Source: Rhodospirillaceae bacterium UBA6219
GTDB lineage: Bacteria > Pseudomonadota > Alphaproteobacteria > Rhodospirillales > Magnetospirillaceae
Length of the DNA stretch: 5,341 nt
Assembly: GCA_002435715.1 (NCBI GenBank)
Contig: DISD01000088.1
Span: 37,664-43,004 of the forward strand
Direction of reading: 5' to 3'
The position numbers and the translations under genes are program-made. Numbering within the stretch: position 1 is the first letter of the stretch; each line of letters starts with the position of its first letter. Below, in pieces: positions 1-5,226 of the stretch. The notes beneath the pieces are model-generated. The model had not been told where the DNA came from, made no database searches, and was given only the letters and a program-made list of their open reading frames with translations.

Positions 1-39
1 TTTTTCCTTGGAAACGTCAATCCCAAGAATGATCCGCAT
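1..39 (-). CDS. IS110-family transposase, first 13 codons only
   Basis: The minus strand from 39 to 1 reads MRIILGIDVSKEK and stays open to the window edge. The GIDVSK motif is the hallmark of the N-terminal RuvC-like DEDD domain of IS110-family recombinases, and its aspartate (residue 8) is the first of the four catalytic acidic residues. In the family this enzyme excises the element as a circle and inserts it elsewhere, guided in the IS110 group by a bridge RNA. The start at 39 is supported by a purine-rich ribosome-binding stretch, AGGGGGG at 50-44, four bases upstream, and by the motif lying at its usual distance from the N terminus. The frame upstream is open for 27 codons but contains no ATG. 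The C-terminal serine-containing domain is not visible. Recognition rests on only 13 residues but the motif is specific. Confidence 0.8.
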   Translation of the reverse strand, partial: MRIILGIDVSKEK

Positions 40-60
40 GTCGCCCCCCTGTCGCTGCCT

Positions 61-290
61 GGGCGGCCATGCCGTCTGAACCAGCCTTGTTGATCCAGGC
101 TCACCACACAATTGGAGGCCTACGATACCATCCGGTCAGAGCATGGCGGGGAGACGGGGCTCAATCTCAATGACGTGCGTGCAAGCAAGGCCGCGGACAA
201 GCTCACCGTCTCCCGCCCGTCCCGATATCAATCACGGGATACGGCAAACATACAAGGCCGCGGCCAAGCAATCCGAAGGATTGCGCCCGG
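61..290 (-). ncRNA. Candidate IS110 bridge RNA in the element's left end
   Basis: This non-coding stretch lies immediately upstream of an IS110 transposase start, where IS110-group elements encode the bridge RNA whose two loops pair with target and donor DNA. Read on the minus strand it can form, in order: a perfect 7-bp hairpin with a 3-base loop (284-278 with 274-268); a 5-bp hairpin with a 10-base loop (239-235 with 224-220); a long 12-bp stem with one bulged G (217-206 with 157-145) closing a 48-base loop; a 5-bp hairpin (101-97 with 87-83); and a 4-bp hairpin (74-71 with 67-64). A large loop closed by a long stem is the type of architecture expected of a guide loop. The ends are approximate, no promoter was identified, and the guide sequences cannot be assigned without the element's right end and insertion target. 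The RNA itself is an inference from family and structure. Confidence 0.45.
186..269. repeat. Near-identical 17-bp direct repeat in the IS left end
   Basis: CAAGGCCGCGGACAAGC at 186-202 and CAAGGCCGCGGCCAAGC at 253-269 differ at one base and lie in the same orientation 67 bp apart. The second copy contains the palindrome GGCCGCGGCC (256-265). The first copy sits in the large loop of the predicted RNA and the second lies just before the 268-284 hairpin. The role is unknown: they could be recombinase-binding sites, paired RNA loop elements, or chance in GC-rich DNA. Confidence 0.5.
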
Positions 291-390
291 CGAGGGGCTT
301 ATGAAAGTGAGACCGTGATCCGTATGATTTTACGCATGACGCGTCTAGCGCAAGGCTTGGCGCCAACGCCGACGAAACCAACCCCAAAAG

Positions 391-441
391 ACAAAAAGCC
401 ACCCACCAGCCATTCGATACAATGGCCGGTGGATGGCTTTT
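391..441 (-). terminator. Strong intrinsic terminator of the cold shock gene
   Basis: Bases 394-414 and 421-441 form an inverted repeat with a six-base loop (415-420). Read on the minus strand, all 21 positions pair if two G-U wobbles (408/427 and 402/433) are allowed. Read on the plus strand those two positions are A-C mismatches. The wobbles therefore point to the minus strand as the functional direction. The stem ends in a run of five T on the minus strand (397-393), followed by a second T-rich run (390-387). It starts 14 bases past the cold shock stop codon. It may also work weakly in the opposite direction, shielding the gene from the neighbouring insertion sequence. Confidence 0.9.
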
Positions 442-454
442 CAAGCGATCCGGA

Positions 455-1069
455 TCAGATCAGGGCGACGGTGTCGGCCTGCGGACCCTTCTGACCCTGG
501 GTGGTGGTGCAGCGCACGCGCTGACCGGTTTCCAGAGCCTTGATGCCCGAGCGTTCCAGGGCCTTGATGTGCACGAACACATCCTTGCCGCCCACGTCGG
601 TCTGAACGAAGCCGAAGCCCTTTTCAGCCGAGAAGAACTTGACCACGCCTTCGACGGTTTCGGTCGGGCCGCGCTCGAAGCGCGGAGCGCGCGGAGCGGC
701 GGTGGCGGTCGAAGCGTCGACTTCATGCACGGTGACCACCTGCGGGCCACGGTTGCCCTGGCCCAGGTCGACGACCAGGGTGGTGCCTTCGGCGACCTGG
801 GTCAGACCAGCACGCTCCAAGGCGGAGATGTGCAGGAAAGCGTCCGGGGTGCCGTCGGACGGAGCAACGAAGCCGAAGCCCTTCGAGGCATTGAACCACT
901 TCACGGTGGCGGTCACGTTGGTTTGGGTGACCGCCTGACGGTCGAAGCTGCTGGGGCCAGCCATCCGCGGGGCACGCGGCTCGTACCCGCCCATATCGCC
1001 ACCACCAAAGTCGTCCCGCCGACCGCGATCGCGGGAGCGGCCACCATGATTATCTCGGTTCCATGCCAT
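455..1069 (-). CDS. Two-domain cold shock protein with an Arg/Gly-rich N-terminal tail
   Basis: This 204-residue protein has two complete cold shock (CSD/OB-fold) domains that bind single-stranded RNA and DNA. The first spans about residues 51-118, with RNP1 KGFGFV at 63-68 and RNP2 AFLHI at 77-81. The second spans about 137-204, with RNP1 at 150-155 and RNP2 VFVHI at 164-168. The usual bacterial CspA has one such domain in about 70 residues, whereas two-domain versions are common in alphaproteobacteria. Residues 1-50 are a disordered tail rich in Arg, Gly and Asp, and a short Ala/Pro/Arg linker joins the domains. The family role is RNA chaperone: melting mRNA structure in the cold or in stationary phase. 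The start at 1069 is the first in-frame ATG after the leader; an AGGACGAG stretch lies upstream, its GAG part about 9 bases from the ATG. The gene has its own candidate promoter and terminator, so it is probably monocistronic. Confidence 0.93.
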   Translation of the reverse strand: MAWNRDNHGGRSRDRGRRDDFGGGDMGGYEPRAPRMAGPSSFDRQAVTQTNVTATVKWFNASKGFGFVAPSDGTPDAFLHISALERAGLTQVAEGTTLVVDLGQGNRGPQVVTVHEVDASTATAAPRAPRFERGPTETVEGVVKFFSAEKGFGFVQTDVGGKDVFVHIKALERSGIKALETGQRVRCTTTQGQKGPQADTVALI

Positions 1070-1155
1070 GTGTCGTTACTCGTCCTAGAACAAAATCGCC
1101 CCCGCAAAAACGCGGGGTGGCCCCACTCGCCCCCTTCATTGAGGTCCGAGTACGG
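1070..1155 (-). promoter_or_regulatory. Structured 5' leader of the cold shock gene
   Basis: The leader of roughly 85 bases contains a GC hairpin, CCCCGC/GCGGGG (1117-1112 with 1105-1100 on the minus strand), with a six-base loop. The same CCCC (1117-1114) can instead pair with the GGGG just upstream (1124-1121) across a 3-base loop, so the two hairpins exclude each other. Long, refolding leaders are known for cspA-type mRNAs, where they control temperature-dependent stability and translation. Whether this one does so is inference. Confidence 0.45.
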
Positions 1156-1161
1156 CCTGAA

Positions 1162-1170
1162 ACTATATCA
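1162..1170 (-). promoter_or_regulatory. Candidate extended -10 promoter for the cold shock gene
   Basis: The minus strand reads TGATATAGT (1170-1162), matching the extended -10 pattern TGn-TATAnT. No good -35 hexamer lies 16-18 bp upstream, which is tolerable for an extended -10 promoter. Transcription would start near 1155, about 85 bases before the start codon. Called on sequence resemblance only. Confidence 0.4.
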
Positions 1171-1184
1171 TTACCTGAGAAATG

Positions 1185-1209
1185 CCTCGCCGCATAGGCC
1201 CTTGCGAGG
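1185..1209 (-). terminator. Possible weak terminator after the lptG operon
   Basis: On the minus strand CCTCGC (1209-1204) and GCGAGG (1190-1185) form a 6-bp stem with a 13-base loop, starting 12 bases after the PAP2 stop codon and followed by the T-rich CATTTCTC. The T-tract is broken and the loop is large, so termination may be weak or Rho-dependent, with some read-through into the cold shock gene. Confidence 0.3.
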
Positions 1210-1221
1210 ACTCGGGGCGAT

Positions 1222-1929
1222 TCAGTCGATTATTTTTCCATGACTCTGTTCGGCGGACGCAATCAACCGCCGATACAGCCAAAGATTCACCCCGACCACC
1301 ACCACCGCCGAGAACACCACGTCGGAAAAGAAATGCCCCCCCTGGGCGATGCGGACGAAGCCGACCATCACCCCGAAAGCCAGGGCCACCGCCAAGGCTG
1401 CCCCACGCCATGGCGGCGGCACCAACAGGGCCACCGCCACCGGCCAGAACCCCAAGGCACCATGGCCGGACGAGAACGAACAATTGCCGTCACATTGATT
1501 GGACAGCACCAAAGGCGGCACGAAGTAATTGTCGCCACCGAAATCACGGATGGTGCTGGGACGGGGGCGGCCCCAGTTTTCCTTGAGCAGCAGGTTGACG
1601 ATCAGCCCCGGCCCCAGGGCCAGGGACAACAACAGATAGGCCGCGACCCGGCGGGTGACGCCCAGGAAGACCTGCTTCATCAGCTCGCCCGCCGCCCACA
1701 GCACCGCCACATAGCCGGCCCCGGCGAACATGAAATAGGGCATCACCTTGCGCACCCATTCGTACATGGGCGACGAACGGGCGGGGAAAACCCGATGCAC
1801 CGGGTCATAGAACTGGGCCGAGATACTCAGATCGATGGCGGGAACGAAAATCAACGGCAGCAACAGGACCAGCGTCCAACGCCAGGGATGGCGTTCCATG
1901 TTGCGCCACAGGGCGTGCAGCGGACTCAT
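1222..1929 (-). CDS. PAP2-superfamily membrane lipid phosphatase (LpxE-like candidate)
   Basis: This is a 235-residue polytopic membrane protein with the three catalytic motifs of the PAP2 family. The first is KENWGRPRP (K116, R123-P124). The second is SSGH (153-156), where most members have PSGH. The third is R193 followed by H199 and D203, where V192 replaces the usual serine before the arginine. The two histidines and the aspartate form the phosphatase centre, placed at the periplasmic face. Membrane segments lie at about 19-36, 64-82, 96-114, 158-172, 176-192 and 203-219. Family members remove phosphate from phosphatidate, undecaprenyl diphosphate or lipid A (LpxE), and the length matches LpxE/PgpB-like proteins. 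C146 and C150 fall in the exported loop and could form a disulfide. The ATG at 1929 overlaps the TAA of the upstream glycosyltransferase gene by one base (TAATG), with AAAGGG 8 bases before it. The frame is open for 75 codons further upstream but only inside the neighbouring gene. The substrate is not determined. Confidence 0.9.
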   Translation of the reverse strand: MSPLHALWRNMERHPWRWTLVLLLPLIFVPAIDLSISAQFYDPVHRVFPARSSPMYEWVRKVMPYFMFAGAGYVAVLWAAGELMKQVFLGVTRRVAAYLLLSLALGPGLIVNLLLKENWGRPRPSTIRDFGGDNYFVPPLVLSNQCDGNCSFSSGHGALGFWPVAVALLVPPPWRGAALAVALAFGVMVGFVRIAQGGHFFSDVVFSAVVVVGVNLWLYRRLIASAEQSHGKIID

Positions 1930-3392
1930 TACCGATACCCTTTGAAACCCGAAACCCACCAGACGCTGATCGGCCGGCCGTAGCTGCCGCTCAGATGATT
2001 GTCGATCCGTCCCAAGGGCTGCCAGGACTGGAAACGCGACAGCACCGTACTCGGCTCGTTGGGATTCTCGGTGAGATAAAGATAATCCCCCGCCCCCACC
2101 AGCAATTCGGTGGTCTGGTCGAAATGGTCGTGGATCTGTCCCGTCGGGTTCCACTTCACCGCGTCGAAGGGATGGGGATGGACGTAATAGGTCAGGGTGG
2201 CCAAGACCTTGCGTTCATCGGCCAAAAGACGCGCCCCCGGATGTTCGGCCAGCAGAACCGAAACACGCTCGCCCACCACATCCCAGCCGCGAATGCGCTT
2301 CATGGGATCAAGCCGGCTGTTTTCCGCCAGTCCCAGACCGTGACGGACGGCGTCCAGGTTATAAAGCGTTGCCATGGCCAGAACGTGCAAAGCCAAAGAG
2401 GCCACCAACAGACGCGGCACCCGTTGTCCCAGCACCGCACTGGCCAGCACCACACCGGCGACGAAGGCCGGCGCCGTCCAATTGGCGTTGGCGCGCGACA
2501 AGAAGGCTTCAAGGGTCATCACCGCCAGAACCGGCACGGTGAAACACGCCATCATCTTCAGACGCGGCTCGGCACCCCGCCGCAATCCCACCCACAAGCC
2601 GAACAGGATGGCCGCCATCATGATCGGACCGGCGACACCGAACTGACCGCCGACGAATTCCGCCAGCTTGCCGAAATTGAACATGTCGCCATGCAGGTTG
2701 GCGTTGTCGCGGGTATGGGCATAGGAAACGAAACCGTTCAAAGCGTTCCAAATGCCGTTGGGGGCATAGATCAGCGCGCCCAGCCCCAGGCCCAGCCACA
2801 GCCCGCCGCCACGCAACAGCCGTCGTGCAGCGGGCTCCAGCACCATCCAAACCGCCAGCCCCAGCAACAGGAAGGCCATGGCGTATTTGGACAACAGCCC
2901 CAGACCGAAAGCCAGACCAAAGGCCACCCACCAGCGATGGAGACCGGGGCCTTGCTTCTCGGCCCTGACCAGGAAGAACAAGGCCGCCGCCCACGCCGCC
3001 AGCAGGAAGGGATCGGTGGTGATCATCAACGACGACAGCGACACCGCCGGCAAGGTGATCCACCCCACCGCCGCCCAGGCGCCGACCCGGCGGTCGAACA
3101 AAGCGCGGCCCAAGGCGAACAGGAACAAGGCGGTGGCCAGATGGGCCAGGGTCGAGGGCAGCTTGACCGCCCCTTCGCCTTCACCGAAAAGCGCGGTGCT
3201 GGCGGCGATGGCCCACGCCACCATCGGCGGCTTCGAGTAATAGCCCAGTTGAAAGCTTTGGGCCCAAGCCCAGTATTGGGCTTCGTCGAAGGACAGATTG
3301 GGGGCGTCGAAGGCCAACAGGGCCAGCCGCCAAAGGGTGACCAAGGCCACCAGCGCCAAAGCCGCCACCGGCCAGCGTCGCGAACAGGTCAT
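1929..3392 (-). CDS. Family-39 type (ArnT/PMT-like) membrane glycosyltransferase
   Basis: This 487-residue protein is rich in transmembrane helices over residues 1-345 and has a more soluble C-terminal part (about 350-487), the plan of GT-C fold, PMT_2-type glycosyltransferases. Signature features are SFDEAQYWAW (34-43) with D36-E37 in the first periplasmic loop, the usual site of the catalytic acid; GYYSKPPMVAW (50-60); TTDPFLL (125-131); GLLSKY (165-170); and ANANWTAPA (301-309). Such enzymes take a sugar from a polyprenyl-phosphate donor and transfer it at the periplasmic face to lipid A, other glycolipids or proteins. ArnT is the best-known member, but the acceptor and sugar here cannot be read from sequence. 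It starts three bases after the lptG stop (TGA TCC ATG), with GGAAGA 10 bases upstream, and is followed by an overlapping PAP2 phosphatase gene. Co-expression with both is likely. Confidence 0.88.
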   Translation of the reverse strand: MTCSRRWPVAALALVALVTLWRLALLAFDAPNLSFDEAQYWAWAQSFQLGYYSKPPMVAWAIAASTALFGEGEGAVKLPSTLAHLATALFLFALGRALFDRRVGAWAAVGWITLPAVSLSSLMITTDPFLLAAWAAALFFLVRAEKQGPGLHRWWVAFGLAFGLGLLSKYAMAFLLLGLAVWMVLEPAARRLLRGGGLWLGLGLGALIYAPNGIWNALNGFVSYAHTRDNANLHGDMFNFGKLAEFVGGQFGVAGPIMMAAILFGLWVGLRRGAEPRLKMMACFTVPVLAVMTLEAFLSRANANWTAPAFVAGVVLASAVLGQRVPRLLVASLALHVLAMATLYNLDAVRHGLGLAENSRLDPMKRIRGWDVVGERVSVLLAEHPGARLLADERKVLATLTYYVHPHPFDAVKWNPTGQIHDHFDQTTELLVGAGDYLYLTENPNEPSTVLSRFQSWQPLGRIDNHLSGSYGRPISVWWVSGFKGYR

Positions 3393-3395
3393 GGA

Positions 3396-4499
3396 TCAAC
3401 CGTCTTCCAGATGCAACAGACCGGACACGCCGATCAGGCCGACCACCAAAGCCGGGCTCCACGCCGCCAAGCCCTGGGGCAGGGTGGCCGAAATGCCGAA
3501 GGCATAGACCAGCTTATTGAAGAAGTAAAAGCCGAAACCGGCAGCGACGCCGCCGCCCACCCGCAACATCAAGCCGCCGGCGCGCATATTGGGGCGCAGG
3601 GAAAACACCGCCGCCACCAACACCATGGCGCAGTAAAGCAGCGGCGAGGACAACAGCGACTGGAAATACATGCGATGCTTGACGGCGGTGAAGCCGGCCT
3701 TTTCGAAAAAGCTGATGAAGGCTGGCAATTGCCAGAAACTCATGGCTTCGGGCGAAGCGAAATTGTCGTGCACCCGATCCAGGGTCAATTCGGTGGGCAG
3801 GCGCAGGCTCGGTTTGTGCACCGACGACTTGCCGGCTTCCATTTCCCACACATCGTTCAGGTCCAGCCAGCCATCGGCCAGCTGCCCCGACGCCGCCGAG
3901 ACGCGATGGGTGAAATGCTCGTTCTCGTCCATGAAGAAGACATGCACGCCGCGCAATTTCAATGTCAGCTCTTGCTGGCTGACCTGATCGGCATGCAGCA
4001 CCACTTGGCGTTCGGCATTGCCTTCGCGCAGCCACAGCCCCACTTCCGACACGTCCAGCGCACTGGTCCGGCCCAACAACACCTCGTCTTCAAGCTTCTG
4101 ATAACGGGCATAAAGCGACGCCGCCAACGGATTGAACAGCGTCAGCTCGACCACCCCCAGACCAAACACCACGACCAGAACCGGGGTCAGGAACTGCCAG
4201 GCGGAAATGCCGGCCGACCGAGCGACCACCAATTCGTGGGAACGGGTCAGGCGCCAGAACGCCACCATGGCGCCGATCAGCACGGCGAACGGCAAAATGG
4301 TGTGCATCATCTGCGGCTGCTTCAAAAGCGCCATCAACATCAGGCTGTCGACGCCGATGCCCGGACGCCCGGCGGCCCGGCGGATCAGCTCGATGACGTC
4401 GAACAGCACCACCACGCCCAGGATCACCGCCAAGACCGAAACGAAGGCCAGCAGGAACTGGCGGCCGATATAGGCGCTAAGGGTCGGTGAAAGGCGCAT
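3396..4499 (-). CDS. lptG: LPS export ABC transporter permease LptG (YjgP/YjgQ family)
   Basis: This 367-residue protein has the LptF/LptG layout. N-terminal helices cover about 10-35, 52-80 and 98-122, a periplasmic beta-jellyroll region runs from about 130 to 265, and C-terminal helices lie at about 281-300, 310-333 and 342-362. The opening motif SAYIGRQFLLAF, the MVAFWRLTRSHELVVARSAG stretch (78-97) with the coupling-helix sequence contacting LptB, and FNKLVYAFG near residue 320 are typical of LptG. With LptF and LptB2 it extracts LPS from the inner membrane and hands it to LptC/LptA. The length is normal for the family. It is the first gene of a three-gene operon; lptF is not beside it, although lptF-lptG are usually adjacent. 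A TATAAT lies 28 bases before the ATG. The LptG versus LptF assignment rests on overall resemblance and could be wrong. Confidence 0.85.
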   Translation of the reverse strand: MRLSPTLSAYIGRQFLLAFVSVLAVILGVVVLFDVIELIRRAAGRPGIGVDSLMLMALLKQPQMMHTILPFAVLIGAMVAFWRLTRSHELVVARSAGISAWQFLTPVLVVVFGLGVVELTLFNPLAASLYARYQKLEDEVLLGRTSALDVSEVGLWLREGNAERQVVLHADQVSQQELTLKLRGVHVFFMDENEHFTHRVSAASGQLADGWLDLNDVWEMEAGKSSVHKPSLRLPTELTLDRVHDNFASPEAMSFWQLPAFISFFEKAGFTAVKHRMYFQSLLSSPLLYCAMVLVAAVFSLRPNMRAGGLMLRVGGGVAAGFGFYFFNKLVYAFGISATLPQGLAAWSPALVVGLIGVSGLLHLEDG

Positions 4500-4527
4500 G
4501 GATTCGTCCCGAGGAAAAGTCCGGCGG

Positions 4528-4533
4528 ATTATA
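4528..4533 (-). promoter_or_regulatory. Candidate -10 element of the lptG operon promoter
   Basis: The minus strand reads a perfect TATAAT at 4533-4528, 28 bases before the lptG ATG, predicting a leader of about 20 bases. The -35 is poor: TTCCCC with a 16-bp spacer is the nearest match. A weak ribosome-binding site, GGGA (4510-4507), lies 7 bases before the ATG. On the plus strand the same bases give TATAGT (4530-4535), so divergent start sites sharing this AT-rich spot are possible. Confidence 0.5.
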
Positions 4534-4567
4534 GTGCGATTCCCGGCCAGGGGAAGGCTCGCATCGC

Positions 4568-4583
4568 ATGGCGTGCCATGGCA
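4568..4583. promoter_or_regulatory. Overlapping palindromes in the lptG-pduO intergenic region
   Basis: ATGGC-GT-GCCAT (4568-4579) overlaps the perfect palindrome TGCCATGGCA (4574-4583), together placing ATGGC/GCCAT half-sites three times in 16 bp. They lie between the divergent genes, 35-50 bp before the pduO start, where an operator would be expected. The regulator is unknown and chance is possible. Confidence 0.3.
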
Positions 4584-4617
4584 TAACTTTCGCCCACGCC
4601 ATCAACCGAGGTGAACC

Positions 4618-5187
4618 ATGGTCCGTCTGACCCGCATCTACACCAAAAGCGGCGACAAGGGGGCGACATCTTTGGGTGACGGTTCACGCGTGCCCAAGCA
4701 AAGCCTGCGGGTCGAAGCTTACGGCACCGTGGATGAAGCCAACGCCGTCATCGGCGTGGTCCGTCTGCACACCCATGGCACCCCGTCCGACGCCCTGCTG
4801 GCCCGCATCCAGAACGATTTGTTCGATTTGGGCGCCGATCTGTGCACGCCGCCGGCCGCCGACGAAGCCCCGGGCGCCGCCCTGCGGGTCACCGCGTCCC
4901 AAGTCGAGCGCCTGGAGGCGGAAATCGACGCCATGAACGCCGAACTGGCGCCGCTCAATTCCTTCATCCTGCCCGGCGGCTCGGCGGCCAGCGCTCATCT
5001 GCACGTGGCCCGCACCGTCACCCGACGCGCCGAACGTCTGATCTGCGCCCTGGCCCAGGAAGAAAACGTCAGCGCCCAGGCCATCGCTTATGCCAATCGA
5101 TTGTCCGATCATTTGTTCGTCATGGCCCGTTGGCTGAATGCCAAGGGAACTGCGGATGTCTTGTGGATTCCGGGTGGAAACCGCTAA
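4618..5187 (+). CDS. pduO: PduO-type cob(I)alamin / cob(I)yrinate a,c-diamide adenosyltransferase
   Basis: This 189-residue cytosolic enzyme transfers the 5'-deoxyadenosyl group of ATP to cob(I)alamin, giving the adenosylcobalamin used by methylmalonyl-CoA mutase and other B12 enzymes. The ATP-binding N terminus reads YTKSGDKGATSLGDG (8-22). RVEAYGTVDEANAVIG (31-46) and LPGG (118-121) are also family signatures. The helix with R132, R136, E139 and R140 has the same spacing as the active-site residues of human MMAB and bacterial PduO. YANRLSDHLFVMAR (158-171) completes the core. The length is normal and there is no C-terminal DUF336/GlcG-like extension. The ATG at 4618 follows a clear GAGGTGA ribosome-binding site (4608-4614). 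It lies directly before etfB, an arrangement often seen in alphaproteobacteria. It is distinct from the unrelated CobA/BtuR type. Confidence 0.96.
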   Translation: MVRLTRIYTKSGDKGATSLGDGSRVPKQSLRVEAYGTVDEANAVIGVVRLHTHGTPSDALLARIQNDLFDLGADLCTPPAADEAPGAALRVTASQVERLEAEIDAMNAELAPLNSFILPGGSAASAHLHVARTVTRRAERLICALAQEENVSAQAIAYANRLSDHLFVMARWLNAKGTADVLWIPGGNR

Positions 5188-5199
5188 TACCGATGTCAA

Positions 5200-5226
5200 G
5201 TGGGTGTCGTTGACAAGGATACCCAC
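5200..5226. promoter_or_regulatory. Inverted repeat framing the -35 element before etfB
   Basis: GTGGGT (5200-5205) and ACCCAC (5221-5226) are perfect inverted arms centred on 5213, exactly over the TTGACA -35 box, with centres 21 bp (two helix turns) apart. In RNA the arms extend to 9 bp with one G-U pair and a 9-base loop. It may be an operator for a dimeric regulator, or part of a hairpin ending pduO transcripts, but no T-tract follows. Confidence 0.4.

Larger units (their letters stand above)
1..340 (-). mobile_element. Left end of an IS110-family insertion sequence (partial, continues off the left edge)
   Basis: The window opens inside a minus-strand reading frame whose first residues are a textbook IS110-family transposase start, preceded by roughly 300 bases of structured DNA with no credible gene. 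This layout, a long non-coding left end followed by the recombinase, is known for the IS110 group. The IS1111 group usually has a short left end, subterminal inverted repeats and its RNA downstream. IS110 elements lack classical terminal inverted repeats, so the outer boundary cannot be read from one end. I place it between about 300 and 385, because the cold shock gene's terminator starts at 394. The right end and most of the transposase are outside the window, so I cannot say whether the element is intact. Confidence 0.7.

Noticed and set aside
112..318. Open frame of 68 codons on the plus strand in the IS left end
   Set aside because: It has a non-protein-like composition, no clear ribosome-binding site, and lies across the hairpins of the structured left end opposite the transposase.
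316..326. TGATCCGYATG shared by 30-40 and 316-326 as possible IS end repeats
   Set aside because: One copy overlaps the transposase start codon, so it is not a terminal repeat; an 11-base match with one difference may be chance.
357..366. TTGGCGCCAA palindrome as the IS terminus
   Set aside because: A single short palindrome in GC-rich DNA is not enough to set the boundary, and IS110 elements usually lack terminal inverted repeats.
422..1243. 273-codon plus-strand open frame
   Set aside because: It is the antisense shadow of the cold shock gene, whose two RNP1/RNP2 motif pairs establish the real coding strand.
1222..2154. Upstream extension of the PAP2 phosphatase to a 310-residue protein
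   Set aside because: The extra 75 residues fall inside the glycosyltransferase gene, are not membrane-like, and the ATG at 1929 has a ribosome-binding site and the TAATG coupling.
1995..4490. Very long (831-codon) open frame on the plus strand
   Set aside because: It is antisense to lptG and the glycosyltransferase gene. Its Gln/His/Arg/Gly-rich translation has no recognisable domain and is what a GC-rich coding strand produces when read backwards.
4500..4617. Cobalamin riboswitch upstream of pduO
   Set aside because: The region is only 118 bp and I see no B12-box-like conserved sequence or multi-stem fold; it reads as a short divergent promoter region.
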